Origin: CAZUDI01 sp964618975
GTDB lineage: Bacteria; Desulfobacterota; Desulfomonilia; UBA1062
DNA: 49,943 nt
Assembly: GCA_964618975.1 (NCBI GenBank)
Contig: CAZUDI010000026.1
Coordinates: 1-49,943 of the forward strand
Direction: 5' to 3'
Numbering within the stretch: position 1 is the stretch's first letter; the number at the start of each line of letters is the position of its first letter. A program made the translations under genes and the position numbers. The notes under the pieces were generated by a model that was not told where the DNA came from, searched no databases, and saw only the letters and a program-made list of their open reading frames with translations. Shown one piece after another: positions 48,968 to 49,943 of this stretch.

Positions 48968-49943
48968 ATGCACGTGGAGAGACAAGGCCTGGGGGAGACG
49001 GACCTGCTGGCGGGGCTGAACCCCGAACAGCTCCATGCGGTGCAGCATACCGAAGGTCCGCTGCTGATCTTTGCCGGGGCCGGCTCGGGCAAGACCCGGG
49101 TGCTCGTCCACCGGGTGGCCCATCTCATCCATCGGGGGGTGCCCCCGGCCCAGATCCTCTGCCTCACCTTCACCAACAAGGCCGCCGGCGAGATGAAGCT
49201 GCGGCTTGCCTCCATGCTGGGGGTCGAGTCCGTCAGCGTGTGGGCGGGCACGTTCCACGCCTTCGGCGCCTGGCTCCTCAGGCACGAGGCCCCGCGCATC
49301 GACTACCCTAGATCCTTCGTGATCTATGACGCCGCTGATCAGAAATCGCTGATCGGTAAATGCCTCACGGAAATGCAGGTGAAGAAGGAGCGGGGCTACG
49401 ATACGACGCTGGCCTGGATCTGCAACATGAGCAAGGACACCTTAAGGCCCGTGGACGATTTCCCCCACGAACTGCCCTTCGATCCTGCCCCGGTACTCGA
49501 CCTCTATGAGCGACGCAAGCAGGAATGCGGCGCCTTCGACTTCGGCGACCTGTTGCGGGAGCCCTGCCGGCTCCTGGCTATCGAGGAGGTGGCCCAGCGC
49601 TACCGCGCCTTCTTCAGGTACATCCTGGTGGACGAATACCAAGACACCAACATGGCCCAGTACACCCTGCTCATGCATCTGGTGGGGCCCGAGCGCAATA
49701 TCTGTGTGGTGGGCGACGACGACCAGTCCATCTACGGGTGGCGCGGGGCGGACGTGAGTAACATCCTGCGCTTCAGGGACGATTTTCCCGGCGCTAAGAT
49801 CGTCGTGCTCGAGCAGAACTACCGCTCCACCCAGAGTATCCTGGATGCGGCCTCCACCCTGATTGCCAACAACCGCTTCCGGGCGCCCAAGAGCCTGCGC
49901 TCCGCCCTGGATGGGGCGGAAGGGGTGCTCATCGAGGAATACC
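48968..49943 (+). CDS. UvrD/PcrA-type DNA helicase, 3' end outside window
   Basis: Superfamily 1A 3'-5' helicase used in repair and replication restart; 325 residues are visible. Motifs in order: Q-motif LNPEQLHAVQHTEGP, Walker A IFAGAGSGKTRVL near residue 36, LTFTNKAAGEMKLRL (Ia), ILVDEYQDTNMAQY (II, DEYQ-type), VVGDDDQSIYGWRGAD (III) and LEQNYRSTQSIL (IV). The ATG at 48968 has AGGAG four to five bases upstream; a GTG two codons later has better spacing. The reading frame runs off the window. Confidence 0.93.
   Translation, partial: MHVERQGLGETDLLAGLNPEQLHAVQHTEGPLLIFAGAGSGKTRVLVHRVAHLIHRGVPPAQILCLTFTNKAAGEMKLRLASMLGVESVSVWAGTFHAFGAWLLRHEAPRIDYPRSFVIYDAADQKSLIGKCLTEMQVKKERGYDTTLAWICNMSKDTLRPVDDFPHELPFDPAPVLDLYERRKQECGAFDFGDLLREPCRLLAIEEVAQRYRAFFRYILVDEYQDTNMAQYTLLMHLVGPERNICVVGDDDQSIYGWRGADVSNILRFRDDFPGAKIVVLEQNYRSTQSILDAASTLIANNRFRAPKSLRSALDGAEGVLIEEY

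Noticed and set aside
1..49943. CRISPR arrays, prophage or insertion sequences
   Set aside because: No regularly spaced direct repeats, no transposase, integrase or phage structural genes were seen; the dispersed repeat is single-copy at each site and carries no ORF.

Overview
The window is a stretch of a GC-rich bacterial chromosome, probably from a strictly anaerobic Desulfobacterota-type (deltaproteobacterial) organism. This rests on gene content, not phylogeny: 4-hydroxybutyryl-CoA dehydratase, heterodisulfide-reductase-like Fe-S proteins beside an FAD-linked oxidase, an ADP-forming acyl-CoA synthetase beta-type ATP-grasp protein, rubrerythrin under a Fur-family repressor, archaeal-type phosphoglycerate mutase, HypB and two FeoA proteins. 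There is no phage, plasmid or CRISPR content.

Layout. 0-7.7 kb: a transketolase cut by the window edge, a minus-strand block (apgM, phosphodiesterase, ddl) and another (acyl-CoA synthetase beta-like, dus), then an enoyl-CoA isomerase-type crotonase. 7.8-12.2 kb: a patatin lipase, a flavodoxin and an oxidative-stress run (Fur/PerR-like regulator, rubrerythrin, exported thioredoxin-like protein, exported peroxiredoxin) behind a perfect 27-bp palindrome. 12.4-21 kb: gamma-carbonic anhydrase-like protein, a Cys4 miniprotein, SDR plus AbfD (C4 acyl-CoA metabolism), an internally deleted GMC oxidoreductase and a complete Fe-S / FAD / Fe-S oxidase cluster. 21-26.8 kb: an extracytoplasmic cluster made of a DUF4397 lipoprotein and two exported DUF1566 paralogues. 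27-41.6 kb: hisF, an FRG-domain protein, then a metal-homeostasis region (DtxR regulator, feoA, flavodoxin, methyltransferase, remnants of a P-type ATPase and a DUF2325 gene, cobalamin riboswitch plus metE, NicO and DUF1007, and the feoA-feoB-DUF4198 operon). 42-47.5 kb: an ABC substrate-binding protein, then a visibly lower-GC two-gene unit (hypB plus an 899-aa multi-Fe-S flavoprotein) lying on the 3' side of tRNA-Arg(CCU). 47.6 kb to the end: a U32 family protein and the start of a UvrD/PcrA-type helicase.

The most unusual observation is that both DUF1566 genes (23510-24973 and 25183-26742) contain an in-frame TGA at the same alignment position. In both, the frame stays open for a further 105-110 codons that complete the domain and end in a shared Asp-Asp-Gly-Gly-x-Cys-Phe motif. 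Ten bases after each TGA lies an identical 7-bp stem with loop CGGGA, inside a 28-nt tract identical between otherwise diverged paralogues. This fits the bacterial SECIS pattern, so I read them as two exported selenocysteine proteins. A conventional annotation would truncate both at the TGA.

Other signals are a dispersed multi-hairpin intergenic repeat present in at least eight clear copies all in the same orientation, a GTTAG/CTAAC operator recurring at iron and metal genes, and several genes lacking a Shine-Dalgarno whose -10 box lies just before the ATG. Coordinates and motifs were read by eye; no homology search or folding program was run.
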